This document shows, in pieces, positions 36,824 through 49,847 of a stretch of DNA of 64,000 bases. The notes under the pieces were generated by a model. It saw only the letters and a program-made list of their open reading frames with translations. It was not told the DNA's origin and did no database searches. The position numbers and the translations under genes are program-made. This stretch comes from Coffea arabica (lineage: Eukaryota; Streptophyta; Magnoliopsida; Gentianales; Rubiaceae): NCBI RefSeq assembly GCF_036785885.1, contig NC_092323.1:10672501-10736500 (forward strand), read 5' to 3'. Numbering within the stretch: position 1 is the first letter of the stretch; each line of letters begins with the position of its first letter.

Positions 36824-37809
36824 TTCCTCATCATCATTTGACTGAAAAATGGAGACAGGGCAGCACTCACTTTCTGGGATTTAATTAGATTATCATCTGA
36901 CACAGACCGACCTATTTTGTTTGACCAGGCTTACAAACACTGTACACATGAGAGAGATTTATCAATGGAGAACATACATGACACAACTGGATCCAGGAGA
37001 AAACGGCGCATGAATATCATCTAATTCTGTGAGATACCGATCTGCGAATGAAGAAAATTCCAAGTTTGGGAAACAACATAAACTTCTCTAAAAAACTGGG
37101 AATTGAGGAAAACCAAATATGTCTGGAGGTAAGTTAGAATTTGACCCAAGGTTTTGATTGTGGTCTTTTTACCTTTTTTTCGCTTCTGATATTGTTGATT
37201 AGGTTGGATTTTTTCCTTTTCTTTTTGGGCAGCAACCAGCTGAAATAGCAGAATGTTAAACATGGCGAAACAGCACAATCATTCCTTTTTTTCCTATTAC
37301 AGGAACTATTTGTGCACCTGAAAATCAACTCAACAAAAACGGAATCTGACCCCCCGTGCTCCACATATGAAGGTTTCCTTGAAGAAGAAATGAGGACGAT
37401 GGTAGAATGACAAAAGACATCCTCATTCTCTAATTGTTCTCATTCTAATCGGCTTAATCGAAGTTCACCCATCCAAGCCATTGCCTCTTTCCCAAAATAA
37501 AAGACTCGTGTCCTTGGGAATGCACAAGAAAGAATATTGATGCTGCACATAGAAGTCCGGCATAAACTGTAAATGGCAACCTGCAAGATTTGCAACTAAT
37601 ACACTCTCCACTTGAAAGCGCAACTACAGAGTTAATCAACACCAATCGTCAATGGGCAGAAAAATTCATTCTAGACCTAAGACATTAATCTTCAACAAAC
37701 AAGAGGGAGTGTAAAAAGCCTGCCAAAAATGCACAAGATTTAAAAATAGGAAGTTGAGTGCGCCATGACTCAAAACCACACTGTCAAGTTCAGTTCTTTG
37801 AACTTTAGA
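36824..37809. other. Gap between tafazzin-like and HemD-like genes
   Basis: Holds the HemD-like promoter on the right and the 3' untranslated region of the tafazzin-like gene on the left. No exon with family support. Confidence 0.5.
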
Positions 37810-39503
37810 TCAGCACTTCAACTTTCCCAAACTTTGCAATCTCTCCATCACAGTCCGAATTCGCTCTGATATGGATGTGTAAAGCCATCTTTGTGCTGCC
37901 TCATCCAGTCCACACGGTTTCAGAATGGGCCACCTGGCACCAGAATGACTTGAATCCTTAGACCGATACAATGCCGTCTGCTTCAGCTTAGGCAAGTCAA
38001 ATTCTATTGGCTCACCAATGACAATGTTGATATTCCTATTCCATAACGGTAAAAGAGGTCTTCTTCCAAACATATAATTTTCAGGCATCACCTGGAAATT
38101 TTCAGAAGGAATGAGTATTTTAGAACCAACAAGGAAAAACAAGCACAGTAATTTGGATAAAGCTCAATTCTACAACTACCATGAATTCCAAGAGTTAGAT
38201 ATTCTCGACAAGCTTCAAGGTCGGGCTAGGCTCAGCAAGCTTAGCTCTAGAAGAATAAAGTAGTTCAGCTATTGTTTTGAGTACACAAAAGGAGTGAGCC
38301 AAATAATACTGTCCACTATCATGTACCCAAATAATGTAAAAGAGAAAGTTTTCATCCAAATATACAAGTTTGTATTTGGAAGTCTGTGTTTAAATCTCTC
38401 ATACACCATTTAACAAAATCAAACAAAACGATTTGTGACCAACATATAAACAAAAAACTCAAACCACATGCTCCTGTAAGCATGAACATGCAAAAGCACA
38501 CATCTTTCCTACATATAATAGTACACAATTGTACTTAGAAATTGGTTAATTCAAGAGAGGAAGGAGTTAAAGTTGTCAATGGGAGCAATTCACATCATTC
38601 TCTAGAATGAAATGCACTATTTAGTACCTAAAGTGCACAGATGGCAAAGGAAGATATTCAAGACATTCAAACAACATTTTCATAACACCAAGAATGACCT
38701 TTTGCAAACCATGATGAAAAATTGGCAGAACTATTGGAGTTACAGGAGCACGAGCAATGAGACTGGCAGTTCCCCATTTTAACCTTCTTATTGGTGCTTC
38801 TTCTTGACACACTTTGCCTTCTGGAAATGTATGTAACTGTCCATCACAAAAGAAGAGAGTTTGAGAACACTGAAAACTATAATCTTGCTTGAAAGAATTG
38901 ACTTTATCTTCAATAACAATACTCCTACATAAAATATTCTAGGAGGAAAGCACAATTCTTGATGTGCACCATCAAGCACATAATAAAGATAGAAGACCAC
39001 TACATGGTTTGAGAACCTTACAAATAAGCAATCAAAAAACGTGACATTGAAAAAGTTAACAGAAATGAGGGAGGGCGTGAAAGATAGTTACGCTCACCTC
39101 ATTGGAGCAAGTCTAGAAACCTTGTGCAGTAGGAAAATAAAAAAAAAAATGTTTTTTTAGATTACTTATTACTATAATGAATGTCGTACATGTTGGTAGG
39201 TAATGGCAGGAGTAATAGAGGGGGCAACAAGAGTATTTTCCTCTGTTCTTTATTCTTTTTTAAATAAAAAAAAAAAACTGACAGGGAACATTAGTGTAAC
39301 TTCACAAATAAGAGGGAGGACCAATAGCTCTGATTCACACAAGGAAATGTCAGCCTATCTTACCCACAGAAGCGATAAAGACTAATTGCATTGTGATAAG
39401 AATGATGGACAAGCTACAGACAGTAAAATCAATGGAACAACACAAGGCAAAGTGGACAAGAATGCACACGAGAAATGAATCAAGGGGAAAAGGGGGTACA
39501 ATT

Positions 39504-39534
<31 letters not shown>

Positions 39535-41480
39535 AGCAAATGTCATATCTACACTGCAATTACAGTATATTCAGGCTCAGTGTGAAACTAAAACAGTATA
39601 ATAACATAAATTACCCAAGCTCCATCCCTCAAGCGATCAAGAGCTTCATTCATATGTTCCTGATAGATTCCTCCTCCTCTTGTTATAGGTATGCATTTCC
39701 CTGCAAATGTTCCATGAGAAAGAAACCAACTTTCCATGAGTATGAAGCCAAGTTAGATCATTACAGATAAGAAAGAACTACAACCTCAGCTCATTAACAA
39801 GGAATAGTCAAACAGTAGTCTGGTTCATTTTTTAGTTTGCTAAGCTAGCAACCTGAGCTTCTTCAGCAAGCTAGAATCAGTTCATTGCCTTGGTAACTAT
39901 CAATTTTCAAAGATAAAACCTTGTCCTGACTGCTTTTACAAGCACTTCTAAACAAAGTCAAGCTCACTAAAGATGGACTGCTTCAGGCTGCCATGCAATT
40001 TCTTTGGCCTAAAAAGCACAATTGAACCATTACAATTTAGCCATTCAACTTGATATCTGTGGAAGGTTGATGAGGAACGTGATCAAAGATAGTAGAGATG
40101 ACAGACAATTATGTACGATGTGCACTCAGTGATTAAGCACATGTATCTTCTAACACATTCTCCAAAAGATCTTTTGCATGTCCAAATTTTTGCTCAGTAA
40201 ATAAGGACATCAGCTATCATTATCTATTAAGAACAAGCATTCGTTAAGTAGTCCAAACATCCCAAAAAAGGAGAAATGATTGCAACAAGGACTTCAGTGC
40301 TGGTCTTTCCACAAAATGCAGGATATATGTCTACTGCAGTAGGACTATTTAAAAGTTCCTTTCGCTGTTTAAGAAGAACAGACTAAGGTACCAGAACAAT
40401 TTCACAAATTGGTGATTGAAGAAAATGCAAATGAAAAATTATCCTGAACTATCGAGATATTACACACCAAGTCGGAAAAAATATGACAGCACCGTATTTT
40501 TAAAGCATATATCTTCAGCTGCTAGTACCCAGCGTCCAATTCTTGCATCAGTAATGGGGAAACCTTTGAAACCCCACATGACAGGGTCATCCAACCTGCA
40601 GAAATTAAAAAGAATAACATAATCCTCTTAAACAGCAAAATAGTAGCAGTAATCACAAAAATATAGAGACCAACTTATAAGCAAACTAATGAATTCAAAT
40701 CAACCACACTAATTGTACTCATGAGCCTTATCTTTCTTCCTTCTATACACGTCTGACAATTAAAAATATCAGTCTCCTTATGTGTTAGACAACCACAACA
40801 TTGTCTACGCCAGCCAAATGCTAAGAGCAAAACTGAACCACAAAATGGATTATTCATTGCACGAGCTTAACGCTGAAAAGTGAGATTTTTTTTCAATGAT
40901 TTTGTAGCATTTACAGTGCGAAATGGTTCATTTATCTTCCTCAGAACAAATTAGGTACTTCATAGTTGTATCCACAGGAAATTACAAACATATTGCAAAA
41001 AACTTCGGCCGTAATAGCACATCAAATCAACTCGTATATAAACGGGAAACATACTAATATCAAAATACTTTCAGAAATCCGGTAGCAGGATCCTATGAAA
41101 GGGAAGCAAATGCAATCCACTTTCTATTATGATCCAACAAGAAACTATATGCTAGAAAGAACCCATCAGGGGTTCTAGAAGAAAAATAAAACCCACAACA
41201 TATTTTGGTGCACTGAAGAGAAAAATGAAATATCAAGAGAGGAAGAAGAAGGGGACTGACTGACTGACGTGGACATGTGATTGCTGACGGTGAGGAGAGG
41301 GACGCCAGGAGGGCGGGATCGGACAAGGTGAATGAGGGTCTCGGCATTATGGACGGTGGTGGTGTTGAGCAAATTGGCTACCGCTTTTGCAAAAGCGCCG
41401 ACCGCCATGAAAATAGCTTTTCTTGGTATCCCTCTTAGGTGGTTCCCTCTCGCCGCCCATTCCATCTTCCTCCCCACCAT
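37810..41480 (-). CDS. Tafazzin-like lysophospholipid acyltransferase
   Basis: Five exons from the right: 41269-41480, 40468-40595, 39615-39700, 38699-38836 and 37810-38091, joining in frame to 281 residues (Arabidopsis At1g78690 is about the same length). The acyltransferase signature is complete: NHMSTLDD with the HX4D pair His68 and Asp73, GKCIPITRGGG, and FPEGK at 146-150. Other matches are VPLLTVSNHMST, LKWGTASLIARAPVTPIVLPI and GEPIEFD. Family role: membrane-bound transfer of acyl chains to lysophospholipids, including cardiolipin remodelling; the Arabidopsis relative is reported to acylate lysolipids and PE. The donor after exon 4 (AAAG/GTCATT) is weak, but the next exon joins without loss of homology (LQK/VMPENY). 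The large first intron is mostly featureless. Confidence 0.93.
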
Positions 41481-43134
41481 CTTTCTTCCGCCACCACCAC
41501 CGCCAGTGGGAACTGTGAATTGAAACCCAAAAAGGACTTTTTCTCAACCTGCTCGCTCAAGTTTGAATTTTCTGCTCCCATTCCAATTCTTATACTCCTA
41601 CAGTCCTACTATCCAAAAAAATGCCTTTTTATTCCCCCTTTATATAACTTTCTTTTCGTTGGGGTAATCAAATGAGGTACTCCCACCCGCAAACATCAGC
41701 AGCGGGGCAGGACGAGGTGGGCTAATTAGGATAGGCAATTGGGTCACTGTGGCCTATAGGGGGCGGTGAGGTACCGGATTTTTAGGTCCTTTTAGGTCTT
41801 AATGGGCTGGGACTGGTTAAGCCACGGCCCACAGGCTACTGAGATGGTTAATTATTTCCTTTTAATGTGTTTTGGATCTGTTTGGATTAACTGTTTTTTG
41901 GAGTGTTTTTGAAATATTTTACTGTAACAGTGTACATGAAAAACTTTTACTGTGGATTTTGTGATTTTTTGGAGAAATTTTTGAAATATATTTTGGAATA
42001 CCTTTTAACATTAAAATATTTTTAGAATACTTTTTAAAAATTAAACTACCACCCATAACCACAACCACCACTAACACTACCCCCACCCACCATCGCCACC
42101 ACCCCCTCCCTCTTTTTCCTCCTCCCCACCAACCATCGGCCCTTCCCTCTCCCCCTTAATCTGGTCGCGGCCAGATCGCAACCAACCAGAAGGTTGCGAC
42201 CTTCTGGGGGTGGAAGGGAAGCATAAGAGAGGAAGAACAGAGAAGGGGAAGAGGGGAGGAGGAAGAGGGAGGGAGTGGTGGCGTTGGTGAGTGGGGGTAA
42301 GGGAGGGGTAGTGGCAATAGTGGGTGGGAATGAGGGAGGGGTTGGTGGTGATAGATAGAAAATGTTGTTGTATTTTATTAAAATTTTTTGTATATATTTA
42401 TGAGTTGTTTTTAATATATTATATGAATAGATGTTTTTTAGTTGTTTTGTTTATGTATTACAATCTATAACATTATATTTAAAATACTTGTTTTTGAAAA
42501 ATAGTCCTCTAATTTCCTCATTTCCTCATTTTGTGAGGAAATACACTGGGCCTATTATTATCTCTGTCCCCATCCCTCAAATCTTGACAAAATTCCCATA
42601 ACAGATGTTCATTCATTTCTACTTCAACATCAAGATTAGGTCACGTTTATTTAACACAATCAATGCGTTTGCTAAAGGCAAACCAACATACATGCTTTTT
42701 TGGCAATGATGCTGTCTTTTTTCTGCAGTTTAGATTCCCCCTTTTCGTTACTCTCTGTCTGAGTTTGGCGTGTACTTTCAGTTGTCAAACGATAAGACTC
42801 GTATTTTCCACCTTAAAAAAAGTCATAAAGCAAGACAATAGAGCTAGAGAGAAAATATTTCTAATACAACTACATTTCTTGTCTCCTCTTTTCAGTACAT
42901 AATGCTGCATTCACTAGGATGTCTGCACAGGTTTCTTGTTTTCAACTGGGTCCAGATCACATATTGTTGATCCTTCCCGCTGGCTAAAAGAGAATTATAC
43001 CTTCCTACAACAGATTATAGAGAGCACTACAAATACAAACACGACAGTGTGATGAATAGACAGATAGGAAGCAGAAACTGCAAAAACATTTGGAGCTTTT
43101 AGGACTGTTTTAAGTGATTAGTGATTACTCCCTC
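41481..43134. other. Gap between tafazzin-like gene and ARF8
   Basis: Left part is the tafazzin-like promoter. 41875-42530 is a degraded MITE with a GC-rich core. The right part (to 43134) includes the ARF8 3' untranslated region. No exon seen. Confidence 0.5.
41875..42530. mobile_element. MITE relic with a GC-rich foldback core
   Basis: The left end reads GGATCTGTTTGGATTAACTG and continues with ACTGTAACAGT blocks like the other GTTTGGATT elements; the right end is diverged or cut off. The centre (42044-42350) is a long pyrimidine arm (CCACC, CCCTCC repeats) facing a purine arm (GGGAGG, GGTGG repeats) around a perfect 9-bp hairpin, CCAGAAGGT/ACCTTCTGG with loop TGCG, at 42186-42207. Confidence 0.5.
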
Positions 43135-46100
43135 TCAATATTCTAGTGATCCTAAAGAAGGAAACCTAGCGACCATGTCTCGCCCATCACCACTGCTGCT
43201 GTTCATCCTCTCAGCAGCAATGCGACTCAAGGATTCACCCTCTTGCTTTCCCAGCTTCTGCACTTCCTCTGGAGACAGGATCTTGATATACCAGACATTA
43301 TTAACAAATGCCCTGCACAGATCTCGTATAAGAATCCAAAGTACCGCTTACATCAAAATTACCAATAGCTAAACATGCAGAAACAAGAACGGATATGCCA
43401 TACCATCCAAGGTCCAACAACAAAATGAAGCAATACAAAAACTATATGAGCGATATAGACGGATCCTAGCCTTAAAATAACTACACGACCCATTTTGTAC
43501 CATGTGGTTCTTATTCCTTTTATTATGTTTTCCTTTTGAGAGGGGTGTTTGCAAGTGATCAAGGAATCTAGGCAAGGTGTTGACTGTAAAGTACTCACTC
43601 CCATGGGTCGTCTCCAAGGAGAAGCACATCGTTCTCCCTGTCGACAAATACAAGCTGCCAGCCTGATCTTTGAGGGTCTTCAAGCAACCCTTCGATCCCA
43701 TACATCTGACCGAGTTCCTGTCGCAGCTCATGATAGCTGTTGAACCGGCTGATGTCCAATGACCTCCCAACACACCCAAACTTGTGGACCTGGATATGCA
43801 AACGAGAATACTTGGTCAGTGATCAACTAGAAGAAATGAAAGTGAAAAGATGTGCATCATAGTCTATAACTAGTACCTTGACAAATGTGCGGGTTCGTGT
43901 AGGTGAATCTTGACCAGTACCATGCAACAACTCGGAAGAGTCATGCACAAAACCGTATAAAGGATTCTGAAAGCCAGAATCCCCTAATGGCATAGAAGAC
44001 ACACCAGCATCAATTGAAGAAGTACCGACACTGGAGACAGTAGTGGGAAGTAAAAGAGCAGCAGAGTCAATGTTGGCACCAAAAATAGCTTGATTCTGTG
44101 CATCCAAGCCACAAGCTTCCTGCTCACTGGGACCATCTTTTCCAGGATATGGGGGAAGTGACGCAGCACTCGAACAAGCATTGACTTGTCCATGAGAATA
44201 TTTAGATACCCAGGATTGTTGAGGTGGCTGCTCATTTAGCATGGTCTGAGTCGTTCTGGAGAAGTTCAAAAGACTAGTACTTCCCTCTGAACAGAGTGAG
44301 CCTAGCACATTTTGCATGCTTGAAGGAGCTATTGATGCTGAAAATTTAGTGTTTGAATCAGCAAAGTCAGTTTTAGAAAATGATGGAGATGGTATATTTG
44401 ATGATTGCCTCTGCTGGAGCTGTTCATGTTGGATCACATATGCTTCCTGAAATGGATGATGCGGTTGCTGTTCTTCAGATTGATTGTTGACTTGTTGCGC
44501 CTGTGCCCTATTCAGGTTTTCTGATAGCATTTGGGTTTGTGGAGGGAGTATGTGAGGAGGCACCCCTTGCTGTATTACTTGCTGATGCTGCAACAACGTA
44601 TTATGGCAGCCAGTATGTTGAAGATATTGGACAGGTGGTTGAAACTGCACCATTTGCTGTTTAAGCAAATCTCCACTTCCAAAATTTTGCAAAGCCAGCA
44701 TGGCCTGATACTGCTGATTGAGATCATTTCGGAGCATTGATGGATCAATCCTCTGCTGCATCCAGGGAAGCATACCAACTGATGGAAAGTTCAAGGAATG
44801 GAGTCCTTGCTCACCAGTTTCTCCTCTCAACCATGTCATGCCATTAACAGCTTCATTACTGGCATCTGTAATAATACCAAAGGTAAAAAAAAATCTCCAA
44901 AACCCAATGCTAGCCAATGAACAGTTGGATGGATAACAAGAAGAGGAACAAGCAAAGGTAAACCATGGGGTTTGGGAAAGTAAATCCAGCAAAGTGCCAG
45001 TCTGAGGTGCCTCTCACCAACTGTTGACTCATCCCATGGATTGATAGGCCCAATTACCAAAGTAAAACATACATAAATAAATTTATTTCAAAAAAAAATA
45101 AAACAGATGGACCTCATGCACTCCTTATCAGAAAAGAAAAGCAAAATAAACAAGGAAACAGCAGTAATATATAAGTCATTTAGCACCTTGAAAAGATGAG
45201 GCTCCTGGGTACCACGGCCTTTTCAGTCTGAGCGGAAATAATGATGGATACATGGGAAAGGTTGTCAAAGGCTCAATCTCCCATAGTGAGACTCTCGGCT
45301 GCCTCTCACCAGCTGTTGACTCATCCCAGCCAACCTGGAAGTTTTGGGCAAATGAAACAGGAAATGCCCAACAAGTTTTGATAAGCAGGTATATCAACTT
45401 TCACTTATGCAATAAAATACTGAGGTAGTTTTCTGGAACTAGTGGCAACGCATAAACCAACAAAATTCAGGCAAAAGTACAAGGCTGTAGCAACACAAAA
45501 GGTTAGGAAAGTACAGATTTTTTAGCCTAAAAAGAATTATACGATGTAATTCTCACACACACAAGACTCCATAATTTACACCTCCATCCATCATGCTGCA
45601 GAGGAATAGAATCTAAATAAAAATTTCAGCAATGAAACAAAATTAATATTTCAGAGTACATCTTCGTTTTAGTCTCTCTAGACACAATCTCAATCTAAGA
45701 CTATGTCAGACACATGTTAATAAAGATGGCATGAGGGGCAGCTGGAAAAATGAGGAGTATTGGAACTCCTACAGAGCCCACATTGGTACAGAGAAGAACC
45801 AAACCTGCCTAGAGCCAGCTTTAAAGGGAGAACCATGATACCAACCCCAAACAGAGAAGTCACAAGGAGGTATATTCACCTTGGTAACGAGCTACCTCCA
45901 TTCCCCAATCATGTCAATAGTGAGGATGTAGCTTCCAGAAAAAGCCAGTCCTCTTGACTGACCAACTTGTTTCATCCAGTGAGACATGTAGCAGCATCTT
46001 GTTAAGACGTTACCGTGCCATTTTAGATGCTACTTTCAGGCGAAATTAATTGGATGGCTGCAATTTGGGTTTACAAAGATATTGCCTTTTAAAGGATAGC

Positions 46101-49100
46101 ATTCCCAGGCAACCCCACCACCACCATTATAGGAATGTGTCCAGGAAGAGCAATTTGCAGGTTTTGTGGCTTAATCACCAGAGGATTCCAAAGACCAAAC
46201 ATGTACGACCAACTGCGAAGCTGCATGCCACCCTGTGCGTTGCAGCTGTAAATACAGGCCTAGGTCACCGTGAGCCAATAATAGTGATCTAATTGCTAAC
46301 CGCTCTGATGTCTGTTTTGGTCCACTACCCTCCATTCTTGCCTACTTCCCCAGCACTCGGATTGTCTTCCCATTCTCTCATCCAATTATCTTGTAATTCA
46401 GTCACTTAGGTCTCAAAACAAGGGGTTTCCTCTCATTGTTGAAACCATTTTATAAAATTTAACCTGCAACTTCTAGGTTGATCCTTATACAAGCTAAAAA
46501 TGGTTCCATAAATAACCAATGCGAGGTGTTCAATAGCCATCAAATTGTACAAATAAAGTTATAGTCCCACAGTATAAGCTCATATTTGATTACAACATTC
46601 AAAAGATAACATTACAAGCTCATTTACCTTAACAGATCGCCAGTGGGAATTTGGCCACCGAACTGGATCTAAGTCACCAATTCCAGTAATTGTACCCATA
46701 TACCTGAAGAATTCAAATACCATGGATGACAAGTAGATAGAGTTTCATATGATAGCCACTGCAGAAATACAGGCCATAACTCACAGCAACAAAATTATTC
46801 AAACAAGCACAAAAGTGGTATAACCAAAGGTCTGATATTTTCAGTTAAGACAATTGACGACTAAGCATGATATGCATATTTCTTTGCAACAGTATCAGAA
46901 TGCATCATTCCATGAAGTATTAACTATCACTCCAGCACTACAATATTCACAATGCAAAACGAGGTTACCACAGTGCTGTACCTGCGGACACTTGATTCTT
47001 CAGTTTCAAACAGCATACGGAAACGCATCCCAACAGAAACACGGGTATGATAAACAGCTTTAAAATACTTCGAAAGTGGTATGACAAACTCGGATGGGCT
47101 GGCCCTGATGTATTAAGCATGTCAGTAGAAACAAAGGAAGATAAAGCATCTACTATTAAAATCAAGCATTCACCTCGGATTGTAAAAAATGGTGAAACAG
47201 CTATTAGTAGCCGCAGCATGAGCAGCAGCAGCAAGCAGTCCAATATGCATGCTGTCACTAGAGAGAACAGATGACGGCATCACTGTTTGAGGTCGAGTAG
47301 CACGCCGAATTCCCAACAGGAGCTGATTTTTTTCATTCCTTATTCAAAATCAGCATAAGATCTCAATAAATCAGACACCTGGCTGCTTCAGAGTTTCCAA
47401 GCACAACATTTCAAGAGACTGCAACAAATAATTCATACCAAATAAAAAGAACAGAATCTCCAGCAATGAGCCTCTTGGCACTGACAAACACACTCCAGCC
47501 AGTAGTAAGGAGATGCCTCTTGGGTTGCCCTGCATTAGAGCAATAAACAAAATCAAGGGGGGAAAAAGGACACGGTAAAAGTTTGTGTTCAGGATGGTTG
47601 TTCCTAAAATCGAGCTATAGCTCTAAGAAAGAGGATAGAATATACACAGCAAGGCATTTCACATAGCGTCTTCAATACATGGATGGTAAAGATCTAAATA
47701 TCAAAATCAATTTCAAACTAGCGATTAAGATGAAATGCCTTATGTTCATTGCTCTCATAACAAATGTAGAAATCCCCGAACTATTTGACAAGCAGACCAA
47801 GAATTTCGAAAGTCTGAAGAGGCACAAGTCAATGGCCATTCAAGTAGGAGTTGTCTTTTGTTTTCATCTTGAGCTATTACTGTTTCAAAGAATGGAGATG
47901 TTAAAGTCTTCAAATCCCCAAGCATGGAAGAGTCTTAACATTGAGAGGCATGGACATGCCTTTAATCTATAAAATGCTTTATGCTAAACATTAGAAGGTC
48001 AGAGAACATGAAGAGAAAGAACTGGTAGAGAACATAAAAAGATATTTTTTGAAATGATTGAAAACAAGGATAGGAAAACTGAATCACCAGTTATGATCCG
48101 GATGCCAGATTGCAGTTGGAATTTGATAACACACGGCTGAAATTAGGTGCTAATCACTCATTGGCCTCCATCACATTTCATGTTGAGTTATAATGGAGGC
48201 ATTCACAGTTGTATATAACTGCAATACTTGTAGTTGTTCATTACAACAACTAACAGAACAAAAACCAAAAATCCCAAACTTGCATTTGATGAATGCTTAA
48301 GATACTTTCACTGATGTACAGCTTAAGATACTTTGAGGACACAAGACCAAACAACAAAAACCCAAACTTGCCTCGGAAGATGTGCCTAAACTTCCATTCA
48401 ACATCATGGAGATCCCTTGCAATAAGCTCCTGCGCAGGTGGTGTCTGCGTGAAATCCTGAAGGTCCCAAAAGAAAATAAGACTTTTATCAGGCACTCAGC
48501 TGCATCTGATTTAATACACAATGAGCACAACAATTACCAGAGGAGGAAAAACTTTCTCTGCAGCACGACGAGGAACGGAGAATCCCCCATGTGTACTTGT
48601 ATCACTAGCTGTCAATGTCTTGCAGAAATAATTAGTTGGTTGCCGGCTTGGAGTCCCCAGCTCAACCGGGAGATATGTATCCTTTTGTTCTTGCTGTGTG
48701 CAAGAGTGATCATTTTTTAATGAATGCAAAATAAATAATTCATCAACCTTAAGATAGTCAAACACTCCCCATGAAACTCAAGAAAATACCGGAGTCAAGG
48801 GCTGCAATGTCATTTGAGCATATACTTCATCAGTTTCAACGTCTGCCTGAAATTCCACCACATGAACAATTCAAAACCAACAAGTAAACTTGTAAAAGCA
48901 TTCACCCTAGAGAGAATGTAACCCACATGCATTGTAACATTGTGGAGTTGGCAAATCAATTGGGCCGGCAAGCTCGGATAATTTGGAATGTGAGCATCAA
49001 CTTCTTTATTAGTTGTGGCAGCAACCTGACTTCCAATCCCAATTGTGGTCCATTAGTATTCATTCAAAGATAAAAACCATCCAACTTTGCATGCATCACT

Positions 49101-49617
49101 TTCCACATATACATTTAAGAGGAAAGAACAAAATTTAGTAAATTGACTGGAATAAAGAACCTGTTCGCTATGGCCCTGAGGAAAGTAAACCACGCGACTT
49201 CCCACCGTGGGTAAAGACACCAAAGGACCAGCACAAGCATGCCATAGCTCCGAATTCAAACACTTCTTCTCCCCTTTCAGAACCCAGAATTATACAAAAT
49301 AACCGCAGTCATTTTTATTGTATTACTAACAAGCAAAAAGTTCTGCCCCTTTTCATATTTCAGTAAGGCAAAGTTGTTGTCAAGATTTAAAATAGATAAT
49401 TATGCTTTTTAGTCAAAGAAAACAAAGAAAATACAATTAAAAGGCTAAGCTCCTAGACCCTCTTTAAAGAAAATAACAATAAAAATTAAAAAGAAAAAAA
49501 AAGTCCAGCCTAAAAAGGGGCAATTGAAACAGAAAGGGATAGAAGAAAGCAAAGATGATATAGAGGATAGATACCTTCATGAGCCTGCTGACCCAACCCT
49601 GATGTTGAAAGTTTCAT
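43135..49617 (-). CDS. ARF8: Auxin response factor 8 type transcription factor
   Basis: Fourteen exons from the right: 49575-49617, 49161-49273, 48927-49025, 48790-48846, 48538-48693, 48372-48456, 47439-47529, 47174-47338, 46982-47104, 46628-46703, 45187-45334, 43877-44865, 43599-43789, 43135-43312. They give 837 residues with no frame break. Order: start [19 protein letters not shown]3 DNA-binding domain (about 126-228, with [19 protein letters not shown]), Auxin_resp domain (about 253-335), Q-rich activation-type middle (about 385-700), PB1 domain (about 710-800, [13 protein letters not shown] and GDDPWE). [18 protein letters not shown] and [17 protein letters not shown] favour ARF8 over its sister ARF6. 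It binds auxin response elements in the nucleus and dimerises with Aux/IAA. It is expected to be cut by miR167. Intron 6 is GC-AG; intron 11 contains a relic of exon 11. Confidence 0.96.
43649..43669 (-). promoter_or_regulatory. miR167 target site in ARF8
   Basis: On the coding strand AGATCAGGCTGGCAGCTTGT spells R-S-G-W-Q-L in the PB1 domain (residues 756-761). It pairs with miR167 except at the first two miRNA bases and one A/G mismatch at miRNA position 14, the known ARF6/ARF8 pattern. The pairing around cleavage positions 10-11 is perfect. Confidence 0.93.
45008..45036 (-). repeat. Relic copy of ARF8 exon 11 inside intron 11
   Basis: This stretch and the start of exon 11 (45300-45328) match at 28 of 29 bases, coding WDEST(V/A)GER in both. 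Similarity fades downstream, where the intron copy gives LRLALCWI against PRVSLWEI. There is no obvious splice acceptor at its border. Confidence 0.75.
47530..48371 (-). other. GC-AG intron in ARF8 (intron 6)
   Basis: The donor reads CCGAG/GCAAGT and the acceptor TGCAG/GGCAAC, joining [12 protein letters not shown], the universal ARF sequence at this point. The GT two bases further on (GGCAA/GTTT) would break the frame. Confidence 0.9.
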
Positions 49618-49724
49618 AATTTTTCCACACCTTCACTACTTAAATATAATAATTAGTTATCCTTATTAACTACGTACACAAGATTAATAGTGCTAATTAG
49701 CAACAAAATACCTCCTTAACCCCG

Positions 49725-49847
49725 TCAACTCACAAAACCACCACTTTTCATCCAAAAAACTTTCAAAACCCTAAACCCTCTTTTCCACGCTCCCCCACCA
49801 TTTCCTCTCCAATCTCCACATGCATTTCTCCTCAATTTCCCTTGCAT
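49725..49847 (-). other. Upstream ORF (40 codons) in the ARF8 leader region
   Basis: An ATG at 49847 opens a frame of 40 codons that stops 107 bases before the ARF8 ATG. Another ATG at 49966 gives a three-codon ORF (ATG TGG GTG TGA). If this leader is not spliced out, these would lower translation of ARF8. The peptide has no recognisable family. Confidence 0.4.

Noticed and set aside
44242-44860. Plus-strand frames opposite the ARF8 Q-rich exon
   Set aside because: Antisense shadows of CAG/CAA repeats.
45750-46300. Open frames in ARF8 intron 10 (65 and 80 codons, plus strand)
   Set aside because: No family, opposite strand to the gene, no splice context; probably old repeat DNA.
48360-48372. 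Normal GT donor (GGCAA/GTTT) for ARF8 intron 6
   Set aside because: It adds four bases and shifts the frame out of the conserved QPKRHLL that follows; the GC donor keeps it.
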